Shown in pieces: positions 18,584 to 26,774 of a DNA stretch of 64,000 nt. Source of the DNA: Woeseiaceae bacterium (lineage in GTDB: Bacteria; Pseudomonadota; Gammaproteobacteria; Steroidobacterales; Woeseiaceae). Location: the NCBI GenBank assembly GCA_021773075.1, contig JAJFKT010000010.1, positions 372,001 to 436,000 on the forward strand, read 5' to 3'. Under the pieces are notes generated by a model, which was given only the letters and a program-made list of their open reading frames with translations, did no database searches and was not told the origin of the DNA. The translations under genes were made by a program, and so were the position numbers. Numbering within the stretch: the first letter of the stretch is position 1; every line of letters begins with the position of its first letter.

Positions 18584-19185
18584 TCAAGATGTCGTCCATA
18601 GACCAATAAACCGTCTCCCAGCGACTCGCGTGTAATGCACCGTGTGTTTTGGATCTCGATGGCCGAGATAGTCTTGGATGAGCCGTAAATCGTAGCCCTG
18701 ATCGGCGAGGTAGAAACCACAGGAGTGGCGCAGCATGTGCGGGTGTACCTTCGGCAGGCGCGCGCGCATCGCCGCGGCATCCATCACGTAGTTGACAGCT
18801 TGTCGTGTCAATGGTTGGCTGCGTTCACTGACAAACAACCAAGGCAGTTGGCTATCGCGGGTCTTAAGGTAGCGCTTGATGGCTCAGAGCTCATCGCCGG
18901 GTATCGGCTGTTCGACGGACAAACCGTTCTTAAGACGTCTCACCCACAAGCGCGATCTTTTAGGATCGATGTCTTCGACCTTGATCGTTACCGCCTCGCT
19001 AACACGCAAACCGTGGCGAAACATCATCAGCATAATGAGGTGATCGCGGATGCCATGACGACGTTTCTGATTGGCCTGGGCTGCATCTACCCACTTTCCT
19101 AGTTAAGTATGTTCTTTCTTTCGCCTGCGCTTGGCCGTGGATCTGCACACGAGCACATATTGACTAAGTTTTTTACGCTCGTCGG
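18584..19185 (-). pseudogene. Decayed FimB/FimE-type tyrosine recombinase
   Basis: Translating the minus strand gives a nearly complete short integrase. From the N-terminus it contains STAKRRRKK, then (shifted frame) RTYLTRK, then (shifted again) RHGIRDHLIMLMMFRHGLRVSE, RRLKNGL, a TGA at 18884-18886 in place of a codon after GDEL, WLFVSERSQPLTR, PHMLRHSCG, YLGHRDPKHTVHYT. The catalytic Arg, HxxR, His and Tyr are all recognisable. Two frameshifts and one nonsense codon make it non-functional. FimB-type recombinases invert phase-variable promoters. I saw no obvious inverted-repeat switch next to it. Confidence 0.85.
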
Positions 19186-19345
19186 AGTTGGCGGACTATT
19201 GCTTGGTATTTTTATTCTTGGGGCGAACCTATTTCTGGGCCTATTTAAAGATCGGTCGGTTGGCTGATGTGATGATCGACCAGCAACAGACCTTCCTGAA
19301 TAGGCCCCAAAGTTGGACAGCTCCGTCACTATAGGATTGCATTGT

Positions 19346-20047
19346 ATGAAACGACAATATTGGCTGCTTGCAACACTTGCGATGACCACGCAGGCGTCAT
19401 TTGCTGGTGTGGATAAAATCTATGGCCCGAACGTTGACGCCAGGGAATTCGAGCTGGAGATGCGGGGTATTTCCTCCGCTGACAGCGGTTCCGTATTTGA
19501 TGGCGCAATGAAGTCAAAAATAGGGCTGGGCTACGGTATTTCGTCGCGCATCTTCGTCGAGGGATATCTGCAGTTCGAAGAACCGGTCAACGGCGACTAC
19601 AGACTTGAGGCCTACGAGATAGAGGCCAAATTCCAGCTAACCGAAAAGGGTAAATACTTCGCTGATGTTGGCTTGCTCACCGAACTTGAGAAATCTCGCG
19701 ACAATGATGAGTGGGAGCCAAAGATTGGACCGCTGATCCAAAAGCCCTTTGGCAACTGGATCGGCACCGTGAATCTGTTTGGAGAAACGAAATTCGGCGC
19801 CGATACCATAGAGCGCGGGAAGTGGGAATTAATTGGTCGCGCGCAACTGAAATACCGGCTGTCCGAAACATTCGAGCCCGGATTGGAATTCTACGGCGAC
19901 GATGGCACGCGGGCACTTGGCCCGGTAATGTACGGTCATTTCAGACTTGATAGTGCAAAGATCGGGTGGCAGCTTGGGTGGCTTGTTGGTCTCGATTCGG
20001 TTACTGCCGATAACACGATCCGTTGGCAATTCGAGTTGGAATTCTGA
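19346..20047 (+). CDS. Probable outer-membrane beta-barrel protein
   Basis: A 233-residue protein with a Sec signal peptide (cleavage near SFAG). The mature chain is made of alternating beta strands with aromatic girdle residues and ends in an aromatic Phe (QFELEF), typical for an outer-membrane barrel recognised by the BAM complex. The ATG at 19346 starts the signal peptide; an upstream ATG would add 11 residues. No family name can be given. It lies just after the decayed recombinase. Confidence 0.65.
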   Translation: MKRQYWLLATLAMTTQASFAGVDKIYGPNVDAREFELEMRGISSADSGSVFDGAMKSKIGLGYGISSRIFVEGYLQFEEPVNGDYRLEAYEIEAKFQLTEKGKYFADVGLLTELEKSRDNDEWEPKIGPLIQKPFGNWIGTVNLFGETKFGADTIERGKWELIGRAQLKYRLSETFEPGLEFYGDDGTRALGPVMYGHFRLDSAKIGWQLGWLVGLDSVTADNTIRWQFELEF

Positions 20048-20321
20048 TTGCGTAGTGGGTGCGGCTTGAGTGTCCGATTCGTGGACGTTCTTTCAGATAG
20101 ATGAGTTGTAATAGACAAGTAAATCAAATTGAGGTTGATCTTGTCTGCACTATCTTGAGAAACGGAACTTTCTAACGAGTCTCCGGAATACGCGGGGCGG
20201 TTCAGACTATCAATGCACGACGTCCAATCAGGTTGAACGCATGCAGCGAGAGATGGGTATACGATAGCTGGATGGGTTTTATGCTGGCCGAGGAAATTCT
20301 TAGTGCGAACCGCCTTTGCAA

Positions 20322-22037
20322 TTAATTGATTTGATTGGAGCTCCGCGCAGGAGTTTCACTGCCGGGGTTCGTCACCGATACATCCGCGTTGGCCCAGGCC
20401 TGCTCCAGTTCCGTATCGACCACGGCTGCCTCGTCCGCCTTACCCTGCGCGCGTAGCGAGCTTGCCAGGCCATGCAAAGACCAGCCGTTCTTCGGGAAAT
20501 TATGCAAATCTTCGCGGAAGGCCCGCTCTGCATCACCGTATCGGTCCGCAAGAAGGAGAATATCACCCAAGTCCTGACGGGTCGGCATTGTCCATTCGGG
20601 CGGCTCACCGTACTTCAGGTCATCTTCGAGCCGGACTGCTTCATAAAGATGATCTGCCGCTGATTCCATATTGCCGGACGCTGCATCCACCCAGCCTGCC
20701 AACACACTTTCCGCAACAGCCACCAGGTCGACGGACCGGTTGAACTCCATGTGCATATCATCCAGTTCCGGCGATGACGCAATCGACCGTAACTTCACCA
20801 ATTCGGCTGCGGCTGCTTCTTGATCCTGTCGCGCCGCGAATGCACAACCGCGGGCGTAGTGCCAGATCGCCCTGGCGTGTGGTTGAGATTCGGGCGGCGC
20901 AGCAGTTGACAACAGCTCGTCCCAGCGCGCGAAACGAACCCGCACCAGCAACGGCCGGATAGACCAGTGCTGCAGAAAATCCATGCCGGGCGCGCCGAAC
21001 AATTCTGCGGGTGACAATCGAGACACAGTTTCTGCGGCCTCGATCGAATCTTTGCTGTTGCCGATCATCATGGTTGCGAACGCCATAAAGTCGTAGTTGT
21101 GCGGGTAATAACCCGCGGTATACATGCCCATCGCCGGGTTCTGGTCCTGGATGTAGGTTTCATCGGCGTGAATGGCGTGTTTATTCGCTTCCACGGCGTC
21201 CAGGTAGCGGCCGACCCGGATATAGATATGGCCGGGCATGTGCACCAAGTGGCCCGCTCCTGGCATCAGTTTGGCCAGGCGCTCGGCACACTCGATGGCG
21301 CGTTCCGGGTAGAGCTTTTCCACCGCGTGAATGAAGAAGTGGCACGCACCGGGGTGCTTTTCGTTTACCGCAATCACCGACTCAAGACTGGCTAACGCGT
21401 CGGCGATGCCGGGGTTCGGGCTACCATCCTCTGCCCAATAGTCCCAGGGTCTGAGGTCCATCAACGATTCGGCATACAGTACGGCGACTTCCTGGTTTTC
21501 CGGATAACGAGCGGCAACGCCGGCCATTGCGTCAGAATATGCCTGGTCGAGGGAAGTGCGTTCCATCGGTGGCTTGGCCAAATAACGCAGGGCCAGCGCG
21601 TCTATCAATGCGCGCTCGTGCGTCGAGGCGTGCTCGCGGCGGTCCAGAGCACCGTGAACTGCGGCATAAGCGGCAAGCGCAGAAGGCTCATCCATAGGCA
21701 GGTTAATGTTCGGCCCCCAAGCTATGGCCTCACCCCACCAACACATTGCGCAATCCACATCCAGTCGCTGCGCCTCCTTGAATGCACGGACGGCTTCTGC
21801 GTGATTGAACGCGTAATACAAACGCATGCCCTGATCAAAATAATCCTGGGCAGTCGAAACGTCTGTAGTGATCGGCACGTGATGATCACCTAAATCGTCG
21901 TACAGCGGCACAGAATCAGTTGCCGGCGCGGAAGGCTGTTCTGCAGGATCGTATACGGACTGAGCTTCGCTTCGATCACACGTCAGCAACAACATGGCAA
22001 CCAGGAAGGTGATAGTAAAGCGGGTGTAACTAAACAT
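20322..22037 (-). CDS. Exported TPR-rich protein
   Basis: A 571-residue protein with a signal peptide or lipoprotein-like N-terminus (LLLTCDRSEA). The body is a helical repeat protein of TPR type. The first clear repeat contains YFDQGMRLYYAFNHAEAVRAF and is followed by a CWWGEA motif common in a family of uncharacterised secreted TPR proteins. A later HFFIHAVE segment with several His residues may bind a metal, which is inference. GGAG lies 8 bases before the ATG. It is upstream in no obvious operon. Function unknown. Confidence 0.75.
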   Translation of the reverse strand: MFSYTRFTITFLVAMLLLTCDRSEAQSVYDPAEQPSAPATDSVPLYDDLGDHHVPITTDVSTAQDYFDQGMRLYYAFNHAEAVRAFKEAQRLDVDCAMCWWGEAIAWGPNINLPMDEPSALAAYAAVHGALDRREHASTHERALIDALALRYLAKPPMERTSLDQAYSDAMAGVAARYPENQEVAVLYAESLMDLRPWDYWAEDGSPNPGIADALASLESVIAVNEKHPGACHFFIHAVEKLYPERAIECAERLAKLMPGAGHLVHMPGHIYIRVGRYLDAVEANKHAIHADETYIQDQNPAMGMYTAGYYPHNYDFMAFATMMIGNSKDSIEAAETVSRLSPAELFGAPGMDFLQHWSIRPLLVRVRFARWDELLSTAAPPESQPHARAIWHYARGCAFAARQDQEAAAAELVKLRSIASSPELDDMHMEFNRSVDLVAVAESVLAGWVDAASGNMESAADHLYEAVRLEDDLKYGEPPEWTMPTRQDLGDILLLADRYGDAERAFREDLHNFPKNGWSLHGLASSLRAQGKADEAAVVDTELEQAWANADVSVTNPGSETPARSSNQIN

Positions 22038-22078
22038 GGTTATTACTCCAATATCTATAATCGTGGGGGCCTAAGCCC

Positions 22079-22663
22079 TTAATGTCGGGCTAATTTCAAT
22101 GTGTTGATTCGATCAAACCCTGCCAAGGTCTCGATGTTATTCGCAGCGACTTTGATCTGACGTGCCAGTGCAAGTCGAAAAGCAGCAGAACCCAACAAGG
22201 GTGGCAGCCAGAATTTCGGCCGCAGCTGACTCCAGTAATGCACACGGGTCCTCGTGCCAACGGTGTCGAATTGCCAGAAGGCCTCTCCGCTGACGAAATC
22301 GCTCAATTTTGGAACGATCTGAGATTGCACGTTGCCAGCCTGATCGATCCGTACATCCTCAACTAACGTCACGGTACGACAGAACAACGAAACGCAATCC
22401 CTGATCTGGCTGGTCACTCTGATCTCGCCGGTCTCCAGAACTTCGGCGCCACTCGAGAGTACCGCCGGATTTAGTTCAGACAGACGATCGAAAGCGGTGA
22501 TGGCACCGACAACAGCGTCCCGTGGCGCCTCGATCAGAAAGATCGCCTCGGTTGAAAAAATATTTCCACTTTTGCGAACCGAAACCTGTTCGATTTCGAC
22601 ACACCATGCGGCCGAGCCGTAGAGAGCGATCAACAGTGCTACTGATCGTGCGAATAAGGTCAT
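22079..22663 (-). CDS. Exported START/SRPBCC-like protein
   Basis: A 194-residue protein. The ATG at 22663 opens on a signal peptide (ending near AWC) and follows a GGAG site; an ATG 43 codons upstream would add non-homologous residues. The mature part resembles the polyketide cyclase/START fold: a strand with FLIEAPRDAVVGAITAFDR, a strand with SGEAFWQFDTVGTRTRVHYW and a long C-terminal helix. Such proteins bind hydrophobic ligands. Six bases would not separate it from a partner; it lies 42 bases before the TPR gene in the same direction, so they may be co-transcribed. Confidence 0.7.
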   Translation of the reverse strand: MTLFARSVALLIALYGSAAWCVEIEQVSVRKSGNIFSTEAIFLIEAPRDAVVGAITAFDRLSELNPAVLSSGAEVLETGEIRVTSQIRDCVSLFCRTVTLVEDVRIDQAGNVQSQIVPKLSDFVSGEAFWQFDTVGTRTRVHYWSQLRPKFWLPPLLGSAAFRLALARQIKVAANNIETLAGFDRINTLKLARH

Positions 22664-22904
22664 TACTGGCTCCAACTTCTGTCCGGGCGACCGCATTGGT
22701 CGAGATGTTTGTGTCGCTGCAGAGTAGGCGGCGATCGTGGTAGCACCCATTTTAAGGGGCGTGGAAATTGCAGGCGATGACGATGCCGCCATCAGCCCCT
22801 GCGGTTATAATGGTGCTCATACTGGTCCGACCCAGGGATGCCTACGGCTCCGGGCGAAGGCGCGGAACGTACATTTGGGTAGCGACTGAAATGGGTATGC
22901 TCGT

Positions 22905-24491
22905 ATGGCTACACTGAAAATCGATACGCTGGGCGAGCTGGCAGTCTCTCGCGACGGCCAGCCGCTAACCTTACCTGCCTCAAAACGCGCTCGTGCGCTG
23001 CTCGCCTTTCTGGCGTTGACCGCACGGCCACACCGACGCGATCGTTTGTGCGAAGTGTTTTGGGAGATTCCCGACGATCCCCGCGGTGCGTTGCGCTGGG
23101 CACTGAGCAAACTGCGCGGTGTCGTCAATGAGGAGGGCACTGATCGCCTGGTGGCTGATCGTGAGCGTGTCTTGCTGGACGTGGCGACTATCGACCTTGA
23201 TATTCAGCTCCTGTCGTCGGAATTGAAGGATTCGGCATTGTCGGTCGAGCGATTGCAGGCGGTCGCTAATGAATTGCGTGAGCCCATGCTCGCGGGCATC
23301 GACTTGCCGGACCAGGCGCTTTTTCAGCAATGGCTGACCGCTGAGCGGGAGAACGCCAAACGGCTGCTCGCCAAGGCGTTGGGCCGACTCGCATGCCATC
23401 CCAATCATCCGCCTAACAAGGCCATTACCTGGACGCGCGAGTGGCTGGATCTTGAGCCTTTTGACACCGATGCGGCAACGCAGCTCGTGACGCAACTGGA
23501 ACAACTCGGCCAATCCCGGGAGCTTGAGAGGCTGTCTCGGGAATTGACGATACGATTTCGAAACGCGGCCATCAGTTGGTCTCCGACAAACAGGGCCGAC
23601 ACGTCGTCACAAACTGAGGACGACGAAACTGCCCAGGTCCGCAAACTGCTGGCGCGACAGAAAATCCAGTTCTGCACGGCGGCTGATGGAGTTCGAATTG
23701 CGTACGCCTCGGTCGGGCAGGGTGCGCCGATCATTAAGGCCGCCAACTGGCTGAGCCACCTCGAGCTGGACTGGGATGCTCCAATCTGGAGCCCGTTATT
23801 TCGGGAGCTCGCTCGCGATCATTATTTTGTGCGCTACGATGAACGCGGCAACGGATTGTCGGACTGGGATGTCAGTGAACTCTCACAGGAGGCGTTCGTC
23901 GCCGACCTTGAGACCGTGGTTGAGGCCAGCGAACTCGAACGTTTCGCGTTGCTCGGTATTTCGCAGGGTGCCGCCGTGTCGATTGAATACGCGGTCCGAC
24001 ATCCGCAACGCGTTTCCCACCTCATTCTGTTCGGCGGTTACGCGGCTGGCTGGCGGATGGGTGCAACACCGGCGACCATCAAGGAGCGGGAAGCGATCAT
24101 GACGCTGACATCCAGCGGTTGGGGCCAGGACAATCCGGCGTATCGGCAGATTTTCTCTTCCACTTTCATGCCAAGCGCAACGGCAGAGGAGCTGAGCTGG
24201 TTCAACGAGTTTCAGCGTCGAACCACGTCGCCCGAAAACGCGGTCCGATTCTTGTCAGCCTTTGGCGATATCGACGTGCGCGATCGATTGGCCGAAGTGA
24301 CGGTGCCAACGTTGGTGATTCACTCCTTGGGCGATCGACGGATACCGATCACCATTGGCCGCGACATCGCCGCTGCCATTCCCAATGCCGAGTTCTTTGG
24401 TCTGGAGAGCGATGCGCACCTCCTTCTGGGACGCGAACCCGCCTCCCAGGCCTTCGTCGATGCCGTACGGGACTTCATAGCGCGCACATAG
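22905..24491 (+). CDS. BTAD-type transcriptional regulator fused to an alpha/beta hydrolase
   Basis: A 528-residue fusion. Residues about 1-95 are an OmpR-like winged helix with the SARP/AfsR pattern (LGELAVSRDGQPL, KLRGVVNE). Residues about 100-235 form a helical BTAD domain. Residues about 255-528 are an alpha/beta hydrolase with nucleophile Ser353 (GISQG), Asp477 (GDRR) and His505 (DAHLLL), so the triad looks intact. The protein may sense a small ester or lactone by hydrolysing or binding it. No secondary-metabolite genes are nearby. A methyltransferase gene follows 130 bases later. Confidence 0.85.
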   Translation: MATLKIDTLGELAVSRDGQPLTLPASKRARALLAFLALTARPHRRDRLCEVFWEIPDDPRGALRWALSKLRGVVNEEGTDRLVADRERVLLDVATIDLDIQLLSSELKDSALSVERLQAVANELREPMLAGIDLPDQALFQQWLTAERENAKRLLAKALGRLACHPNHPPNKAITWTREWLDLEPFDTDAATQLVTQLEQLGQSRELERLSRELTIRFRNAAISWSPTNRADTSSQTEDDETAQVRKLLARQKIQFCTAADGVRIAYASVGQGAPIIKAANWLSHLELDWDAPIWSPLFRELARDHYFVRYDERGNGLSDWDVSELSQEAFVADLETVVEASELERFALLGISQGAAVSIEYAVRHPQRVSHLILFGGYAAGWRMGATPATIKEREAIMTLTSSGWGQDNPAYRQIFSSTFMPSATAEELSWFNEFQRRTTSPENAVRFLSAFGDIDVRDRLAEVTVPTLVIHSLGDRRIPITIGRDIAAAIPNAEFFGLESDAHLLLGREPASQAFVDAVRDFIART

Positions 24492-24620
24492 TCGAAGAAG
24501 GTATTTTCCATGCTCGCCACCACGTTCGATTCAACGATCGCAACTTAGGATTCCTTCCGAAATACGTAGCAGACGGTCGTGGCCGTCTCTCGACCTCAAT
24601 CTAAGTTAAGGAGTCTTCCA

Positions 24621-25589
24621 ATGGCTTTCTATCGCACACAATTGCCCCAGACCGAGGGCGGTCTTTTCCTGACTGACGCGGGCCTGGAGACTGACCTGAT
24701 CTTCAATCACGAAATTGAAATTCGTGAATTCGCCGCTCATACATTGCTGGAGTCGCCCGAGGGCCGCTTTGCGTTGACACAATATTTCCGTGGTTTTCTA
24801 ACGCTCGCGGATCAGCATGACGTGGGCTTTATTCTTGACAGCCCAACCTGGAAAGCTCACACACATTGGTCGGAGGCGCTCGGTGAGAGTGGCGTTGAGC
24901 TTGCTGAGATTAATCGAGAGTCCATCAATTTTATTGCTGATCTGCGTGATGAGTTTTCCGGTAATAGCAAACCGATTGTACTGAATGCCGTAATCGGTCC
25001 TTGTGGCGACGCCTACGCTCCCGAATTGATGATCTCATCCGACGCGGCAGCGCGTCATCACGCGCAACAAATCGCTTGGCTCGCTGAAACGGAAGTTGAC
25101 ATGATCTCGGCGCTGACCTTTACGCAGTCCTCTGAAGCGATCGGAATTGTCCGAGCTGCCAATGATGCGGGGCTCCCGATCGCTGTATCGTTCACTGTTG
25201 AGACGGACGGCAGCCTGCCGACCGGCCAGCCCATTGGTGAGGCCATTGCCGAGGTTGATGCCGCGACTGACCAGGGCGCCGCGTACTTCATGATTAATTG
25301 CGCCCATCCTGATCACTTCCGGGAGGCCTTGCACGATGAGCAATGGCTTCGTCGCATCCGCGGTTTTCGCTGCAATGCTTCGCGTTGCAGTCATGCCGAA
25401 CTTGATGAGGCGGAAACACTTGATGCCGGCGATCCGGCTGAACTTTCACAACTATACCGAGAGCTGGCCACGGCCATGCCATGGGTTAACGTGTTTGGCG
25501 GTTGCTGTGGCTCAGACCTTCGTCATGTGACGGCCATTGCCGACAGTGTCATTTCTAACGCTGCTGCCGAAATTGCTGCGGCTTCTTGA
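24621..25589 (+). CDS. Homocysteine S-methyltransferase family protein
   Basis: A 322-residue TIM-barrel enzyme. It has LTDAGLETDLIF at the start, NAVIGPCGDAY in the middle, and the zinc site made from NCAHP (near residue 227) and GGCCG near the C-terminus. The family transfers methyl groups from S-methylmethionine or similar donors to homocysteine. The donor here is not determined; members also include selenocysteine methyltransferases. AAGGAG lies 7 bases before the ATG at 24621, which is preferred over one 14 codons upstream. Confidence 0.88.
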   Translation: MAFYRTQLPQTEGGLFLTDAGLETDLIFNHEIEIREFAAHTLLESPEGRFALTQYFRGFLTLADQHDVGFILDSPTWKAHTHWSEALGESGVELAEINRESINFIADLRDEFSGNSKPIVLNAVIGPCGDAYAPELMISSDAAARHHAQQIAWLAETEVDMISALTFTQSSEAIGIVRAANDAGLPIAVSFTVETDGSLPTGQPIGEAIAEVDAATDQGAAYFMINCAHPDHFREALHDEQWLRRIRGFRCNASRCSHAELDEAETLDAGDPAELSQLYRELATAMPWVNVFGGCCGSDLRHVTAIADSVISNAAAEIAAAS

Positions 25590-25638
25590 AAGCCCGCGTT
25601 GGATCTGGCGACAGGTCGCGGTGATCCAGCCATTCCCG

Positions 25639-26166
25639 TCACCACGCCATACCTGATGGGCAAACGTCGATGCTAACCCGCGACCTTTTCTCAAACACTA
25701 TTGGATTGACAACAATTTCTTTTCCGAGCGCTACTATGTTCGGGAGATGTAAGGTGAAATTTTCTTCGCCTGCAATTAGTCTGGTTCCAATCGTGAAGTA
25801 CTGATAGTTATCTCCGTACCGTGTCTCATAGCTGTCAGATTGCCAGACCTGACGAACGAGTTCGACTCTAATTGCCTTGATGCCGCTGAGTTGGATATGA
25901 GCGTGCATGACCGCAAGATCTATGCTGGAGTCCTGTTGTAGTCCCACAACAAGGTAGATGGAAGTCATACGTCCACTCTGTAGGGTTCTGATATTTAATT
26001 CGACCCCGTCGTATTGCCCAACCGTGAAATACGGACGGTTTTCGAGGCAAATCCAGTCGCTGTTCTCAGAATCGAAATCTACGGGAACGTAGTACCTACT
26101 AATTGCTATGCAGCCGCATAACAGGACCGTTGCAACAACGACTGTGATCGTTAGGTAAGACTTCAT
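25639..26166 (-). CDS. Lipoprotein of unknown function
   Basis: A 175-residue protein with a lipoprotein signal (lipobox LCGC near residue 18-21) and a beta-rich domain. Two Cys residues sit at the start and end of the mature part. No family known to me. The ATG at 26166 is preferred because it starts the signal sequence. It is convergent with the methyltransferase gene 50 bases away. Confidence 0.65.
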   Translation of the reverse strand: MKSYLTITVVVATVLLCGCIAISRYYVPVDFDSENSDWICLENRPYFTVGQYDGVELNIRTLQSGRMTSIYLVVGLQQDSSIDLAVMHAHIQLSGIKAIRVELVRQVWQSDSYETRYGDNYQYFTIGTRLIAGEENFTLHLPNIVALGKEIVVNPIVFEKRSRVSIDVCPSGMAW

Positions 26167-26281
26167 GAAGTGACATGTTTCCTGCACAGATTGCGAAAGA
26201 TCCAGTCCGTTGCTTTGGGTCGAAAATACAATTACATGATACCGCCGAAACACCTATCTGAACGGCGAGGTCGTCGCGTCT

Positions 26282-26506
26282 TCAAGTTTCATCTTTGGGT
26301 TTTCTGCCCAAATACTCCAGGAAGGGTACAACGACAATATCTTCTGGACGTTTTTCACTTTGGTTTTGTAAATATTGCGGCAGCTTATCGGGGGAATACC
26401 GCTTTAGTTGTTGGCTTTTGTATTCGATGGAGTACGCCAATACGGCCGCCGTTTCAGTGGGAAATCCTGAAGCCTTGAACTTAAAAAGCCAAAAATCACA
26501 GATCAT
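26282..26506 (-). CDS. Small hypothetical protein, second of an overlapping pair
   Basis: A 74-residue protein with no membrane segment. It has a mixed start and a Lys/Pro-rich C-terminus (PEDIVVVPFLEYLGRKPKDE). Its start overlaps the end of the preceding gene by 11 bases, suggesting translational coupling. No similarity recognised. Confidence 0.45.
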   Translation of the reverse strand: MICDFWLFKFKASGFPTETAAVLAYSIEYKSQQLKRYSPDKLPQYLQNQSEKRPEDIVVVPFLEYLGRKPKDET

Positions 26507-26708
26507 TGCAGTCTTCGCCGGAAGGCCTATAGCGCCATTTTCCCGCCTGGTCTATTTCGAGCTGCGAAAATACCCGCTGCATTTTTCGGCGTTCGGGGCT
26601 GAGGGCGGGCAGGGGCTCTATATAGCGGCTTTGCGCCGCTTCGATGCCGTCCCGCTGGATGGTGGACAAAATACGCTGTTTTAGAACGTTCAGAGTATCA
26701 ATTGACAT
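26496..26708 (-). CDS. Small hypothetical protein, first of an overlapping pair
   Basis: A 70-residue hydrophilic, helix-rich protein (LNVLKQRILSTIQRDGIEAA). An AGGAG site lies 13 bases upstream of this ATG; it better fits another ATG at 26716 that opens an eight-codon frame. The pair is followed by a second small gene with overlap. No family known. It has protein-like composition, so I treat it as real with caution. Confidence 0.5.
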   Translation of the reverse strand: MSIDTLNVLKQRILSTIQRDGIEAAQSRYIEPLPALSPERRKMQRVFSQLEIDQAGKWRYRPSGEDCNDL

Positions 26709-26774
26709 ACGATCATATTGACTCCTAATGACACGAAAGTGAACATTTTATTTGCACTCGGACCAACCCGGTAT

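Noticed and set aside
18725..19102. A plus-strand gene in the recombinase relic
   Set aside because: The minus strand reads as a clear tyrosine recombinase with ordered motifs; the plus frame is a shadow.
22905..24491. A secondary-metabolite (SARP-type) cluster
   Set aside because: No polyketide, peptide synthetase or tailoring genes lie nearby; the BTAD domain alone is not evidence.
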